Shown here in pieces: positions 1-10,627 of a stretch of 52,759 nt of DNA. The position numbers and the translations under genes are program-made. The notes under the pieces are model-generated. The model saw only the letters and a list, made by a program, of their open reading frames with translations. It did no database searches and had not been told where the DNA came from. The first letter of the stretch is position 1. Each line of letters begins with the position of its first letter. The DNA is from Palsa-872 sp036844615 (lineage in GTDB: Bacteria > Chloroflexota > Dormibacteria > Dormibacterales > Dormibacteraceae), in the NCBI GenBank assembly GCA_036844615.1, contig DAIUFK010000006.1, forward strand, positions 1-52,759. Direction: 5' to 3'.

Positions 1-47
1 AGGGCGACCACTTTTTCCATTAGCTGCTCGCGGGGGACGGTTGTCAT
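1..47 (-). CDS. glyS: Start of probable glycyl-tRNA synthetase (partial)
   Basis: Only the first 15 complete codons are inside the window. They read MTTVPREQLMEKVVA from an ATG at 47, and the next partial codon fits Leu. The segment EQLMEKVVAL resembles the N-terminus of single-chain glycyl-tRNA synthetases, where a short leader precedes MEKIVAL-type sequence and then the first catalytic-domain strand. The gene would charge tRNA-Gly in the cytoplasm. It follows recO on the same strand, separated by 64 nt that contain two hairpins. The call rests on a very short peptide, so the identity is tentative. Confidence 0.4.
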   Translation of the reverse strand, partial: MTTVPREQLMEKVVA

Positions 48-60
48 TTACCGCACGCCC

Positions 61-100
61 CCTCCGGCCCTTCGGGCCACCTCCCCGGCAAGCGGGGAGG
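61..100. repeat. Double hairpin between recO and the next gene
   Basis: Two adjacent perfect inverted repeats are visible. GGCCC (66-70) pairs with GGGCC (74-78) around TTC. CCTCCCCG (80-87) pairs with CGGGGAGG (93-100) around GCAAG. The arrangement looks like a REP/palindromic-unit element, or a structured operon spacer. No U-tract follows on either strand, so a simple intrinsic terminator is not supported. Confidence 0.5.
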
Positions 101-111
101 ACATCTACCCA

Positions 112-858
112 TCAATTTCTGATTCTCATTTGGTGCAGGAACTGTAGCGATTTCAGGCGGCGGTCCAGGTGGTGTTCCAGTTGGGCCGTCAGGACGCCCT
201 CGATTGAATCGATCAGCGACCCTTCAAGTTTCAGGCGCCTGTAAGTGGCGATGTCTCCGCTTGCCATCAGGCGCAGGACCTTGATCGCCGCCAGCGGGAC
301 GAGGCCCATGCTCGGCAGCGCGCAGCTGTCGCAAAGGAACCCGCCGGCTACCGCGCTGAACGCCGCGGGTTTCGCCACCAGCGGCCGCTCGCATGACGCG
401 CACGTCACCAGCTGCGGGGCGTAGCCCAGCAGGTCTAGGGCGGCCATCATGAAGTAGGCGGACGCCCGCCTCGGGTCGGTTTCCCTCGCCAGCTCGTCAA
501 GCGCCATCACCGTCAGCTCGTACACGCCGTCCACCGGGTGGCGGTCCTCGCACACTCGCTCCGCAAGCTCGGCAATGAGGGCGGCGTGCGACATCACCTC
601 CACGTCGCCCGGGATGCGCAGGCCGGGCATCCGCTGCACCTGCGCGACCACGTCGAGCTCCCCCCTCCCCTTCGCCAGCAGCACGTCCACGTGCCCATAC
701 AGCTCGAGCGACGGGCCCAGCTTGCTCTCCTGGCGCCGCACCCCTTTCGCGATCGCGCCCACCTTGCCATGCGTGCGTGTCAGAAACGTGAAGATGCGAT
801 CGGCCTCGCCGTAGTCGAGCTTCCTGAGCACGACAGCTTGGTCCCGGTACGTGGCCAG
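112..858 (-). CDS. recO: DNA repair protein RecO
   Basis: RecO loads RecA on SSB-coated single-stranded DNA in the RecFOR recombination pathway. The N-terminal OB-fold shows the family pattern YRDQAVVLRKLDYGEADRI followed by FLTRTHGKVGAIAKGVRR. A helical C-terminal domain follows, with a zinc-type pair CASC...CDSC in its middle. Length (248 aa from the proposed start) is normal for RecO. The reading frame is open up to an ATG at 954, but that would add 32 non-homologous residues and overlap the upstream CBS gene by 95 nt. The family N-terminus (x-ATYRDQAVVL) instead begins at a CTG at 858-856, preceded by GGAGG with a 6-nt spacer, directly after the upstream stop codon (860-862). I therefore choose CTG 858. 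No ATG, GTG or TTG exists between 954 and 858, and the next (GTG 831) would cut into the OB-fold. Confidence 0.88.
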   Translation of the reverse strand: MATYRDQAVVLRKLDYGEADRIFTFLTRTHGKVGAIAKGVRRQESKLGPSLELYGHVDVLLAKGRGELDVVAQVQRMPGLRIPGDVEVMSHAALIAELAERVCEDRHPVDGVYELTVMALDELARETDPRRASAYFMMAALDLLGYAPQLVTCASCERPLVAKPAAFSAVAGGFLCDSCALPSMGLVPLAAIKVLRLMASGDIATYRRLKLEGSLIDSIEGVLTAQLEHHLDRRLKSLQFLHQMRIRN

Positions 859-859
859 G

Positions 860-2224
860 CTAGCCCTCCGCGGCTTGCTGCTCGCCGTCCCGCTCAGAGC
901 GTGAAGGTTTCTTGAGCCCTGCCATGACCAGCGTCTCCTCGGGCCACGGCTCATCTGCGGTGAGCTTCACCCACTCGATCCGCCGCCCCTTGACTTTTTC
1001 CACTGTCCACGTGGCGCGGCCGCCCTTGAACGAGTCGCCGGTGGTCGCGATCTTGCCCAGCTGCGCGTGCACGTAGCCGCCGACCGAGTCGTAGTCGCCG
1101 GACTCCTCGATGGCGAGGCCCAGCCGCGAGTTCAGCTCCTCCAGGGGGAAGCGGGCATCGACGCGAGCCTCGAGGTCGTTGAGCACGACAAGCTGCTCCT
1201 CCTCCGCGGAGTCGTACTCATCGCGGATCTCCCCCACTATCTCCTCGAGCAGGTCCTCGAGCGACACCAAGCCGGCCGTGCCCCCGTACTCGTCAAGCAC
1301 GATCATCATGTGCACCTTTTCGGTGCGCATCTCGTGCAGCAGCTCGTCGACCTTCTTCTGCTCGGGCGTGAACTTGATGGGGCGCAGGATCTTTTCGATG
1401 TCGAACTCCTGTGTGGTGCTCAACGTGTAGTAGAGCAGCAGGTCCTTGGTGTGCATCAGGCCGATCACGTGATCGATGTCACCGTCGTACACCGGCAAGC
1501 GCGTGTGCCGGTGCTCCTTGAACACCTTGACTATGTCTTTCAGCGGGGCCTTCTTCTCGACCGCGATGATGTCGGTGCGCGGCACCATGATCTCGCGCAC
1601 CGTCTTGTCCCCTATTTCGATGATGCCGTGGATCATCTGGTGCTCCTGCTCCTCGATCACGCCCTGCTCCTCCGAGACGTGCAGCACCGTGAGCAGCTCC
1701 TGCTCGGTGAGGTACGGGGCTCGCGCCGCGCGGCCACCGGTCAGAGCGCGCGAGACGAGGGTGACAGCCCAAAGCACGGGACCGAGGGCGGTCGCCAGCC
1801 GGTCCACCGGGCCCGCGGCGGCGAGGGCGACGCGCTCGGCGTAACGGATGGCCAGCGTCTTGGGCGTCACCTCGGCGGCGATCAAAAGGACCACTGACAG
1901 CAGGAACGACACGAGGAGCGCCAGCCAGAGGTGGAACTCGGGAGGTACTCCCCATTTGACGAACATCGAGTCGGTGATGAGGGTGGTCGCGGTGGAGGCC
2001 ACGATCAGCGCCAGCGTGTTGGTGAACAGGACGGTGGACAGATAGCGGTTCGGGTCCGCGCGCAGGCGCTGCAGGATGCTCGCAGCCTTGCTCCCCTGCT
2101 CGGCGAGGAATCTGACGCGAAGGCGGCCCACCGACGTGAGCGCGGTCTCCGTGCCGCTCGCGGCCGCGGCGACGAAGAAACAGACGATCAATACGATTAC
2201 TTCGCCCCAGTCGGTTGCGCTCAT
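860..2224 (-). CDS. CNNM/CBS-domain membrane protein (CorC/TlyC family)
   Basis: A 454-aa hemolysin-C/CorC-type protein (UPF0053), thought to act in divalent cation (Mg2+/Co2+) homeostasis at the membrane. The N-terminal ~190 residues form a CNNM domain with about four membrane segments, including one starting at VIVLIVCFFVAAAASGTETA and another at LLVSFLLSVVLLIAAE. Next come the signature VREIMVPRTDIIAVE, a CBS pair (about residues 210-335) and the C-terminal CorC_HlyC domain with GYVHAQLG. It starts at ATG 2224, 10 nt after the prs stop, and its stop is immediately followed by recO, so glmU-prs-CBS-recO reads as one operon. The genomic link to recO and cell-envelope genes is common in monoderm bacteria. 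Substrate specificity cannot be read from the sequence. Confidence 0.9.
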   Translation of the reverse strand: MSATDWGEVIVLIVCFFVAAAASGTETALTSVGRLRVRFLAEQGSKAASILQRLRADPNRYLSTVLFTNTLALIVASTATTLITDSMFVKWGVPPEFHLWLALLVSFLLSVVLLIAAEVTPKTLAIRYAERVALAAAGPVDRLATALGPVLWAVTLVSRALTGGRAARAPYLTEQELLTVLHVSEEQGVIEEQEHQMIHGIIEIGDKTVREIMVPRTDIIAVEKKAPLKDIVKVFKEHRHTRLPVYDGDIDHVIGLMHTKDLLLYYTLSTTQEFDIEKILRPIKFTPEQKKVDELLHEMRTEKVHMMIVLDEYGGTAGLVSLEDLLEEIVGEIRDEYDSAEEEQLVVLNDLEARVDARFPLEELNSRLGLAIEESGDYDSVGGYVHAQLGKIATTGDSFKGGRATWTVEKVKGRRIEWVKLTADEPWPEETLVMAGLKKPSRSERDGEQQAAEG

Positions 2225-2234
2225 GACCGGCGGA

Positions 2235-3224
2235 CTATCTGAAGAGCTCGCTGACGCTCCGGTTCTCGTGTACCCGGATGATCGCCTCCGCGAGTAGCGG
2301 TGCGACCGACAGCACAGTGAGGGGCGGGCCGAGGTTCTCGGCGGGAATGGGGACCGAGTCGGTCACGATGACCTCTTCGACGTCCGACTTCTTGAGCCGC
2401 TCGATTGCGTTTCCCGTAAGGACAGGATGGGTGGCCGCGACCAGCACCTTGTTGGCCCCCTGCGCGTGCAGCGACTGCGCCAGCTTCGAGATCGTCCCAC
2501 CCGTGGTGATGATGTCCTCGACCACGACGCAATCTCTGCCCTTTACGTCACCCGAGACAGCGATCATCTCGACTTCGTCGTCCCCCGTTCTGCGCTTGTA
2601 ACCGAACGCGATAGGGGCCTTGAGCTGGGTCGCGACGAGCTCGGCGCGCCGTCCGCCGCCGGCATCCGGCGCGACGACTGTGAGGTTCTTGAGGCCACGG
2701 GTGAGCAGGTACTCCGAGATGATGCGATGCGGCGACAGGTGATCAGTCGGGACGTCGAAGAAGCCCTCGATCGCCTCGGCGTGAAGGTCGAGCAGGAGGA
2801 GGCGGTCGGCGCCCGCGAGCGTGATGAAGTTCGCGATCAGCTTGGCGGTGATGGGCTCGCGCGGCTGGGTCTTGCGCTCCTTGCGTGCGTAGCCGTAGTA
2901 GGGCACGACAGCGGTGACACGGCCGGCGGACGCGCGGCGCAGCGCGTCGAGGATGATGAACAGCTCCATCAGGTGCTCGTTCACTGGCGGGCAGGTGGGC
3001 TGGATCACGAACACGTCGTGGCCCCGCATCGAGTCCTCGATCTTGACGTTGATCTCCCCGTCGGGGAACCGCCGGAGGCGAGTGTCGGTGAGGGGAACGT
3101 CGAGCTCGTCGGAGATGCGCTGGGCCAGGTCGGGGTTCGCTGACCCGCCGAGCAGCTTCAGGGCGCCCCACGGGGAGGCCTCCTCCCCGGTGAACTCCAC
3201 CGCGGTCGTCAATCTGCCGATCAT
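2235..3224 (-). CDS. prs: Ribose-phosphate pyrophosphokinase (PRPP synthetase)
   Basis: Makes 5-phosphoribosyl-1-pyrophosphate from ribose-5-phosphate and ATP, feeding nucleotide, histidine and tryptophan synthesis. Family landmarks include LKLLGGSANPDLAQRISDEL at the start, PTCPPVNEHLMELFIILDAL, the flexible-loop ATP region YYGYARKERKTQPREPITAK, and DLHAEAIEGFFDVPTDHL. The PRPP-binding loop is VVVEDIITTGGTISKLAQ. At 329 aa it is about 15-20 residues longer than typical, because about 20 extra residues precede the canonical N-terminal strand. The ATG at 3224 overlaps the glmU stop as ATGA, which supports this start and translational coupling with glmU. The pairing of glmU and prs is widespread in monoderm bacteria. 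Confidence 0.96.
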   Translation of the reverse strand: MIGRLTTAVEFTGEEASPWGALKLLGGSANPDLAQRISDELDVPLTDTRLRRFPDGEINVKIEDSMRGHDVFVIQPTCPPVNEHLMELFIILDALRRASAGRVTAVVPYYGYARKERKTQPREPITAKLIANFITLAGADRLLLLDLHAEAIEGFFDVPTDHLSPHRIISEYLLTRGLKNLTVVAPDAGGGRRAELVATQLKAPIAFGYKRRTGDDEVEMIAVSGDVKGRDCVVVEDIITTGGTISKLAQSLHAQGANKVLVAATHPVLTGNAIERLKKSDVEEVIVTDSVPIPAENLGPPLTVLSVAPLLAEAIIRVHENRSVSELFR

Positions 3225-4531
3225 TCTGCTTTCACTTTGGAGTCTGCGTCCACGGGTTTTCTGCGTACCACCCTAGCGGGAACTCCGACCGCTGTGGCGC
3301 CGTCGGGCACGTCCCGGGTCACCACCGAACCGGCTCCGGTTCGCGATCCTTTGCCCAGTTTGACTGGCGCCACGAGCATTGTGTCGACCCCCACGAATGC
3401 GCCGTCCCCGATCACAGTGCGGTTCTTGTGGGCGCCGTCGAAGTTGGCGGTGATCGTGCCCGCCCCTATGTTGGCGTCCTCGCCGAGGTCGGTGTCCCCC
3501 AGGTAGGACACGTGGGGGACCTTGCTGCCGCGGCCCACCTTCGTGCGCACGAGCTCGGCGAAGCTGCCGATGTGGACGTCGTCGGCGATCTCGGTGCCAG
3601 GCCGGAGCTTGGCGAAGGGACCGCAATCCGAGCGGTCGCCGATCTTCGCGTCCTCTATATGCACGTGCGGGCCGATGCGGCATTCCTGGCCGATGACCGT
3701 GCTGCCCTTGATCACCGAGAACGGCTCTATGACTGTGTCCTGGCCGATGGTGACCGTCGCGTCGATGAAGGTCGTATCAGGGTCGACGATGGTGACGCCA
3801 CCGAGCATCAGCTGCTCGAGCACCCGGCGCCTCATAAGTGCACTTGCCGTGGCAAGCCGAATCCGATCCTTGACGCCGATGGCCTCGTTCGGGTCCTCGA
3901 CCTTGATGATGGTCACCGGCCGCACGTGCAGCAGCACGTCGGTGAGGTAGAGCTCCCCTGCCTTGTTGTCATCCTTGACGTGGGCCAACGCCTCGACCAG
4001 GTCTTTGCCCTTGAAGCAGTAGATTCCCACGTTGACCTCGTGGATGGTCTTGCGCTGCTCGTCGGTGGCGTCTTTCCGCTCGACGATGCGCTCGAACGAT
4101 CCGTCCGCGGCCCTGACGATGCGGCCGTCGTCGCGGCGAGGGTCCTCGACGCCGGCGATGGTCGCCGGGGCGCCTGATTCGCGGTGCGCCTCGACCAGGC
4201 GCCGGACGGTGGCGGCGGTGAGGAGCGGGGCGTCGCCGTTGACGACGAGCACGTCGCCCTTGCCGAGCTCTTTGGCAGGCACCTGCTGCAGGGCGTGCGC
4301 AGTGCCGCGCGCCTCTCGCTGGTAGACGACCTCAGCGCGGCCTTCGAGGTGGGCGGCGAGATCGACCTGGTGAGGGCTCACGACCACCTTTATGTCCTTC
4401 GCGCCGGCCTCGGTGACGGCGCCGATCACCCAATCGATCATCGGGCGGCCGCATACCGAATGGAGGACCTTTGGAGTGCGCGACCGCATGCGGGTGCCGT
4501 GACCGGCGGCGAGGATGACGGCCGTCAGTGG
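3221..4531 (-). CDS. glmU: Bifunctional GlmU (N-acetyltransferase/uridyltransferase), 5' end at assembly gap
   Basis: Catalyses the last two steps of UDP-GlcNAc synthesis for peptidoglycan: acetylation of glucosamine-1-P, then uridylation. The N-terminal pyrophosphorylase domain shows VILAAGHGTRMRSRTPKVLH, VNGDAPLL and the HEVNVGIYCF segment. The C-terminal left-handed beta-helix domain has hexapeptide repeats, KLRPGTEIADDVHIGSF, HVSYLGDTDLGEDANIGAGT and NFDGAHKNRTVIGDGAFVG. Only a few residues appear to be missing, because the sequence enters the N gap just before LTAVILAAG. The LTA codon is CTG, so the start could be that codon or lie inside the gap. The stop overlaps the prs start by 4 nt. 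The gene is divergent from lon, and the shared promoter region is lost in the gap. Confidence 0.95.
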   Translation of the reverse strand, partial: PLTAVILAAGHGTRMRSRTPKVLHSVCGRPMIDWVIGAVTEAGAKDIKVVVSPHQVDLAAHLEGRAEVVYQREARGTAHALQQVPAKELGKGDVLVVNGDAPLLTAATVRRLVEAHRESGAPATIAGVEDPRRDDGRIVRAADGSFERIVERKDATDEQRKTIHEVNVGIYCFKGKDLVEALAHVKDDNKAGELYLTDVLLHVRPVTIIKVEDPNEAIGVKDRIRLATASALMRRRVLEQLMLGGVTIVDPDTTFIDATVTIGQDTVIEPFSVIKGSTVIGQECRIGPHVHIEDAKIGDRSDCGPFAKLRPGTEIADDVHIGSFAELVRTKVGRGSKVPHVSYLGDTDLGEDANIGAGTITANFDGAHKNRTVIGDGAFVGVDTMLVAPVKLGKGSRTGAGSVVTRDVPDGATAVGVPARVVRRKPVDADSKVKAE

Positions 4532-4631
4532 NNNNNNNNNNNNNNNNNNNNNNNNNNNNNNNNNNNNNNNNNNNNNNNNNNNNNNNNNNNNNNNNNNNNN
4601 NNNNNNNNNNNNNNNNNNNNNNNNNNNNNNN
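4532..4631. other. Assembly gap (100 N)
   Basis: Exactly 100 undetermined bases, the usual placeholder for a gap of unknown length. Unlike the second gap, the flanks share no repeated end sequence, so real sequence is probably missing. It hides the glmU start and the divergent glmU/lon promoters. Confidence 0.95.
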
Positions 4632-4658
4632 GCGGGGGATAATCGAGATGTGTCGGAG

Positions 4659-7184
<2,526 letters not shown>

Positions 7185-7849
7185 GCGCGCTCCTTATCAA
7201 GTGGTCCGCGAGGTGCGGGTTCTTCGGTAGGAGCGAACCGTGCAGGTAGGTGCCAACCACCCCTCCCTGCAGGCAACCCTCGGTGCCGTCGCTGCCGTTG
7301 TTGCCGAAACCAAGTCTTATTCGTCCCAGCGGTTGCGCCTTGTCGCCTAAGAAGGTTCGTCCGCTGTGGTTTTCGAAACCGACGAGGGTGGTGGGTGTGA
7401 GGTCGGCCATTTCGGTGTCGACGACGACGTCGCCAATGAAGCGTTTCTTGCCCGCTTCGGTTTTTACGTCGATCAGGCCGATGCCTGGGAAGCGCTCGCC
7501 CTCGGCGGTTTGGTAGTAGTGGCCGAGGAGCTGGTAGCCGCCGCACACCGCAAGGATTTGAGCGCCGGCCTGAACCGCTCTCTCCAGGGGTGGCTGCTTG
7601 TGCTCGAGGAGGTCTTCGTAAACGAGGGCCTGCTCGCGGTCCTGGCCGCCGCCGAAGAAGAAGACGTCGACCTCGTCCATCTTCTTGGTCGTGCCTCGCC
7701 CGAGCTCCAGCAGCCGCGTGTCATAGTCGCGCCACTCCGCGCGCTTCAGGAGGGTGAGGATGTTGCCGCGGTCGCCATAGATGTTCATCAGGTCGGGGTA
7801 GAGCCAGCCGACGGTGAAGGTCTTGTTGTGCCGTGCCATTCTTGTTTTT

Positions 7850-9289
7850 CTAAGTCTCCCAGTAGGGTTTAGCCCAGCCGCGCCTGACCAGCTCGGCTCG
7901 CAAGTCGAGCATCGCCGTGTAGGTGCAGAGGAGGTGGGCGGTCTCGCCTTCGAGGGTGGCTTTGACAAGGGCGTCGAGTGCTTTTCCCGGATCGGTTTCG
8001 GGCTTGGCCGCATCGACGCCTGCGTACTTGAAGCGCACCGCCAGGTCGTGGGCGCGGTTGCCCGCGGGGATGAGGGCACGGGCTTTTTCTTTCAGCCGTT
8101 CGAAATCGACGTCCCAGATCCACGAGACGTCGGTGCCATCAGCTTTGCGGTCGTTGAGGCCGATGAGGAAGTTGTTGCCCTTGGCGAGGTCGACGGCCGT
8201 GCGCAGGGTTTCGTTGAAGCCCGCGGGATTCTTCGAGAGGACGAGGTTCAGGTGGCGGCCGCGGAACTCAAGGCGCTCCTGGCGGCCGAAGGCGGCGCGG
8301 AAGTCGTGCAGGCGGTGGGCGATGTAGTCAGGCTCGAGGCCGATGGTGATGGCGGCGGTGTAGGCCGCGAGCACGTTGTAGCAGTTGTAGAGGCCGCCGA
8401 GCGGGAGGGCGAGGCGGTGGCCCTGGTTTTGAGGTTCGGCCTTTACAGGCTGGGTTTCGCTTTTGTTTTCGGGCGGATAGCTTTCCCTCATGCCTCGCCC
8501 CACCGTCATCGCAATGTTGTCGAACCCGTCGAGCTCGATGTTGGTCGCTGTCATCTCAGGAGTCGGGCGCGCGAAATCGTGGTTTGGGCATCGGTATACG
8601 CCGTCGTGGCCGACGTACACGGCGTTGAAGATGAGGCTGGCGCCGCATCGCGGGCAGGTCCTTGCGTCGGCGGCGTGCGGCAATTCGCGTGCTGCCACGC
8701 TGATGTCGTCGAGGCCGAACCACAGGGGTGGGTTGGCGAGGTTGAGACCAATCTCGGCCACCCGCGGGTCGTCCGCGTTCAGCAGAGCCTTGCCGCCTTC
8801 GGGCATGCGCGCCAGCGCGCCCTCGATCTTTTTTGCGATCGACTCGAGCTCGCCGTATCGGTCGAGCTGGTCCCTGAACAGGTTGAGCACGATGGCTGCT
8901 TTGGGCTGAATCTCGTCGATGGCTTTGGGCAGGCTCGCCTCATCGATCTCGAAGACGCCCCAGTCGGCTGATAGGCGCCCGTTTGCGTCGGCGTTCTCGA
9001 GGGCGGCTGCAGTGACGCCGAAGATGAGGTTGGCGCCGGCGCGGTTGGAGACCACCCGGTGACCGGCACCCTCGAGCAGGTAGCTGATGAGGCGTGCCGT
9101 GGTGGTCTTGCCGTTGGTGCCGGTGATCACGATCGAACCAAACTTCAGGTCTTGCGACAGCTTGCGCAGGACGTCGGGATCGATGGCTCTCGCCACATCG
9201 CCAGGGAGCGTGGTGCCTCCACCTCGGCGGCTGAACCGCGAGAGCGCGCCAGTGGCCTTGCCCGCCCAGACGGCAGCAGTCCGGCGCAT
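7850..9289 (-). CDS. murT: Lipid II isoglutaminyl synthase, Mur-ligase subunit MurT
   Basis: The partner of GatD, a Mur-ligase-like ATPase that activates the alpha-carboxyl of D-Glu in lipid II so that it becomes D-isoglutamine. The P-loop is VITGTNGKTTTARLISYLLE, and the central domain has VFEIDEASLPKAIDEIQPKA and NLFRDQLDRYGELE. A family-specific zinc ribbon (CPRCG...YRCPNHDF) interrupts the central domain. The C-terminal DUF1727 region follows YNCYNVLAAYTAA. I chose ATG 9289: it overlaps the ispE stop as TGATG and has GGAGG 10 nt upstream. A GTG at 9298 would add three residues. The enzyme pair is known from Staphylococcus, Streptococcus, Mycobacterium and relatives, and supports a monoderm-like cell wall. 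Confidence 0.94.
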   Translation of the reverse strand: MRRTAAVWAGKATGALSRFSRRGGGTTLPGDVARAIDPDVLRKLSQDLKFGSIVITGTNGKTTTARLISYLLEGAGHRVVSNRAGANLIFGVTAAALENADANGRLSADWGVFEIDEASLPKAIDEIQPKAAIVLNLFRDQLDRYGELESIAKKIEGALARMPEGGKALLNADDPRVAEIGLNLANPPLWFGLDDISVAARELPHAADARTCPRCGASLIFNAVYVGHDGVYRCPNHDFARPTPEMTATNIELDGFDNIAMTVGRGMRESYPPENKSETQPVKAEPQNQGHRLALPLGGLYNCYNVLAAYTAAITIGLEPDYIAHRLHDFRAAFGRQERLEFRGRHLNLVLSKNPAGFNETLRTAVDLAKGNNFLIGLNDRKADGTDVSWIWDVDFERLKEKARALIPAGNRAHDLAVRFKYAGVDAAKPETDPGKALDALVKATLEGETAHLLCTYTAMLDLRAELVRRGWAKPYWET

Positions 9290-10044
9290 CACGACCACGC
9301 CTCCACCGAGCGTGTGACCGCCGTCCAGCAGTCGAGCCTCTCAATTGCTTGCTGCGCGACAGACTCGTCAGCGCAGCGCCTGAAGAATGCCGAGCCACTG
9401 CCTGTCATCTGCCAATCGTTCCCCAGCCGCGTCGCAAAATCGTGGACGCGCGCGTCGACGTGGGCAGCCGCCTTACGCAGATGGTTCGTGCCGTCGCCTT
9501 TCACTTCATCCCAGGCTCTGTATACAGCCCCGGTTGAGAGCTCGATTCCGGGCCAGGCGATCGCGAACCATGCAGGTTGGGTTGGCAGGGCTGTCAGGCG
9601 ATCACCGCGCCCTTCCGCGAGGGCGGCGCCACCGTTGACGAAGAACGGCACGTCGGCGCCGATGCTCGATGCGATTTTCGCGAGGTCAAGGTCTTTGAGG
9701 TTGTGGATGGCTTTGAGGCCTCGCAGGGCCGCGGCTGCGTCTGAGCTAGCACCGCCCATGCCAGAGCCGGGGGGGATTTTCTTGTCGAGGTGAAAGCGCG
9801 TGGGCAATTCGCGGCCCACCGCCTTCTGGGTCGCGGCGTGGGCCTTGAGGACTGAGTTGCCGGCATCGGGCACTGGATAGCCGGTGCTGGTCATCGATGT
9901 CCGGTCGGCGGGGGTGAGCTCCAGAAGGTCGTGCAGCTCTATTGCCTGCATATGGGTGCGGACCTCATGGAAGCCGTCGGTGGTGCGTCCGATCACGGCG
10001 AGGTCCAAGTTGAGCTTCGCGCGCGCTGGGACGACCAGCGTCAA
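9289..10044 (-). CDS. ispE: 4-diphosphocytidyl-2-C-methyl-D-erythritol kinase
   Basis: A GHMP-family kinase of the MEP isoprenoid pathway that phosphorylates CDP-methylerythritol. The N-terminus ARAKLNLDLAVIGRTTDGFHEV carries the substrate-binding region. The ATP loop is IPPGSGMGGASSDAAAALRG, followed by IGADVPFFVNGGAALAEGRG and the C-terminal MTGSGSAFF motif. At 251 aa it is slightly short for the family. It starts with TTG at 10044, overlapping the carbonic-anhydrase stop as TTGA, and its own stop overlaps the murT ATG. The four genes CA-ispE-murT-gatD therefore form one tightly coupled transcription unit, plausibly linking isoprenoid lipid carrier supply with lipid II modification (inference). 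Confidence 0.94.
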   Translation of the reverse strand: MTLVVPARAKLNLDLAVIGRTTDGFHEVRTHMQAIELHDLLELTPADRTSMTSTGYPVPDAGNSVLKAHAATQKAVGRELPTRFHLDKKIPPGSGMGGASSDAAAALRGLKAIHNLKDLDLAKIASSIGADVPFFVNGGAALAEGRGDRLTALPTQPAWFAIAWPGIELSTGAVYRAWDEVKGDGTNHLRKAAAHVDARVHDFATRLGNDWQMTGSGSAFFRRCADESVAQQAIERLDCWTAVTRSVEAWS

Positions 10045-10565
10045 CTGCCGGCTGGTCGCAGTTTCTCTCTATATGCGACCGCCCTGGCGCGATAGTGCTT
10101 CGCTGTGATGCCCACCCAGTTGCCCGACGAACCGTCGAGCGATTTCTTGGTCTTCGCCGGGACGCCGGCCGCCATGTGCCCAGGCGGCACCTCGGTGCCT
10201 TCGGCGAGCACCGCGCCAGCGGCCAGCAGCGAGCCCGCACCCAGGCGGCTTCGTTGAAGCATCGTCGCGCCCATGCCCACCACGGCGCCCTCTTCAACGA
10301 CGCAACCTTCCAGCTGTGCGGAGTGGCCGACGCTTGCATTCTTCTCGATCACGGTCGGCAGGTTGTGGGCGCAGTGGATCACTACGTTGTCCTGGATGTT
10401 GGCGCCGTCTCCGACGTTGATCTGCGCCTCGTCGCCGCGCAGCACTGCGCCAAACCACACGCTCGCGCCCGCCCCGACGACGACGTCTCCGATGAGGACC
10501 GCGGTGGGTGCGATGTAAGCGTCAGGATGAATTTTCGGGCGTTTTCCGCCGAGCTCGAACTCCAC
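10041..10565 (-). CDS. Gamma-class carbonic anhydrase family protein
   Basis: A 174-aa left-handed beta-helix protein built from hexapeptide repeats (IAPTAVLIGDVVVGAGASVW, AVLRGDEAQINVGDGANIQD). Two of the three metal-ligand histidines are plain in VIHCAHN and VGHSAQ, at the spacing seen in gamma carbonic anhydrases and YrdA/PaaY relatives. The conserved RGD and QDN elements are present. The likely activity is CO2/bicarbonate interconversion, though many YrdA-like members have no proven activity. Start is GTG at 10565. The gene is divergent from rpsT with 62 nt between, and it is the first gene of the ispE-murT-gatD operon. Confidence 0.88.
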   Translation of the reverse strand: MEFELGGKRPKIHPDAYIAPTAVLIGDVVVGAGASVWFGAVLRGDEAQINVGDGANIQDNVVIHCAHNLPTVIEKNASVGHSAQLEGCVVEEGAVVGMGATMLQRSRLGAGSLLAAGAVLAEGTEVPPGHMAAGVPAKTKKSLDGSSGNWVGITAKHYRARAVAYREKLRPAGS

Positions 10566-10572
10566 TGGCCTC

Positions 10573-10578
10573 TATAAT
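10573..10578 (+). promoter_or_regulatory. -10 box of rpsT promoter
   Basis: A perfect TATAAT at 10573-10578, 49 nt before the rpsT start, in the only gap between two divergent genes. No convincing -35 hexamer is visible 16-18 nt upstream. It predicts an rpsT leader of about 40-45 nt. Confidence 0.5.
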
Positions 10579-10627
10579 CCTAACTTCGTGCACTTCTCCA
10601 ACCTGATCTTGAACCTGGAATCAACAC

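Noticed and set aside
7814..8971. 385-aa ORF antisense to murT
   Set aside because: Mirror frame of a clearly identified gene; Val/Glu/Gly-rich shadow composition.
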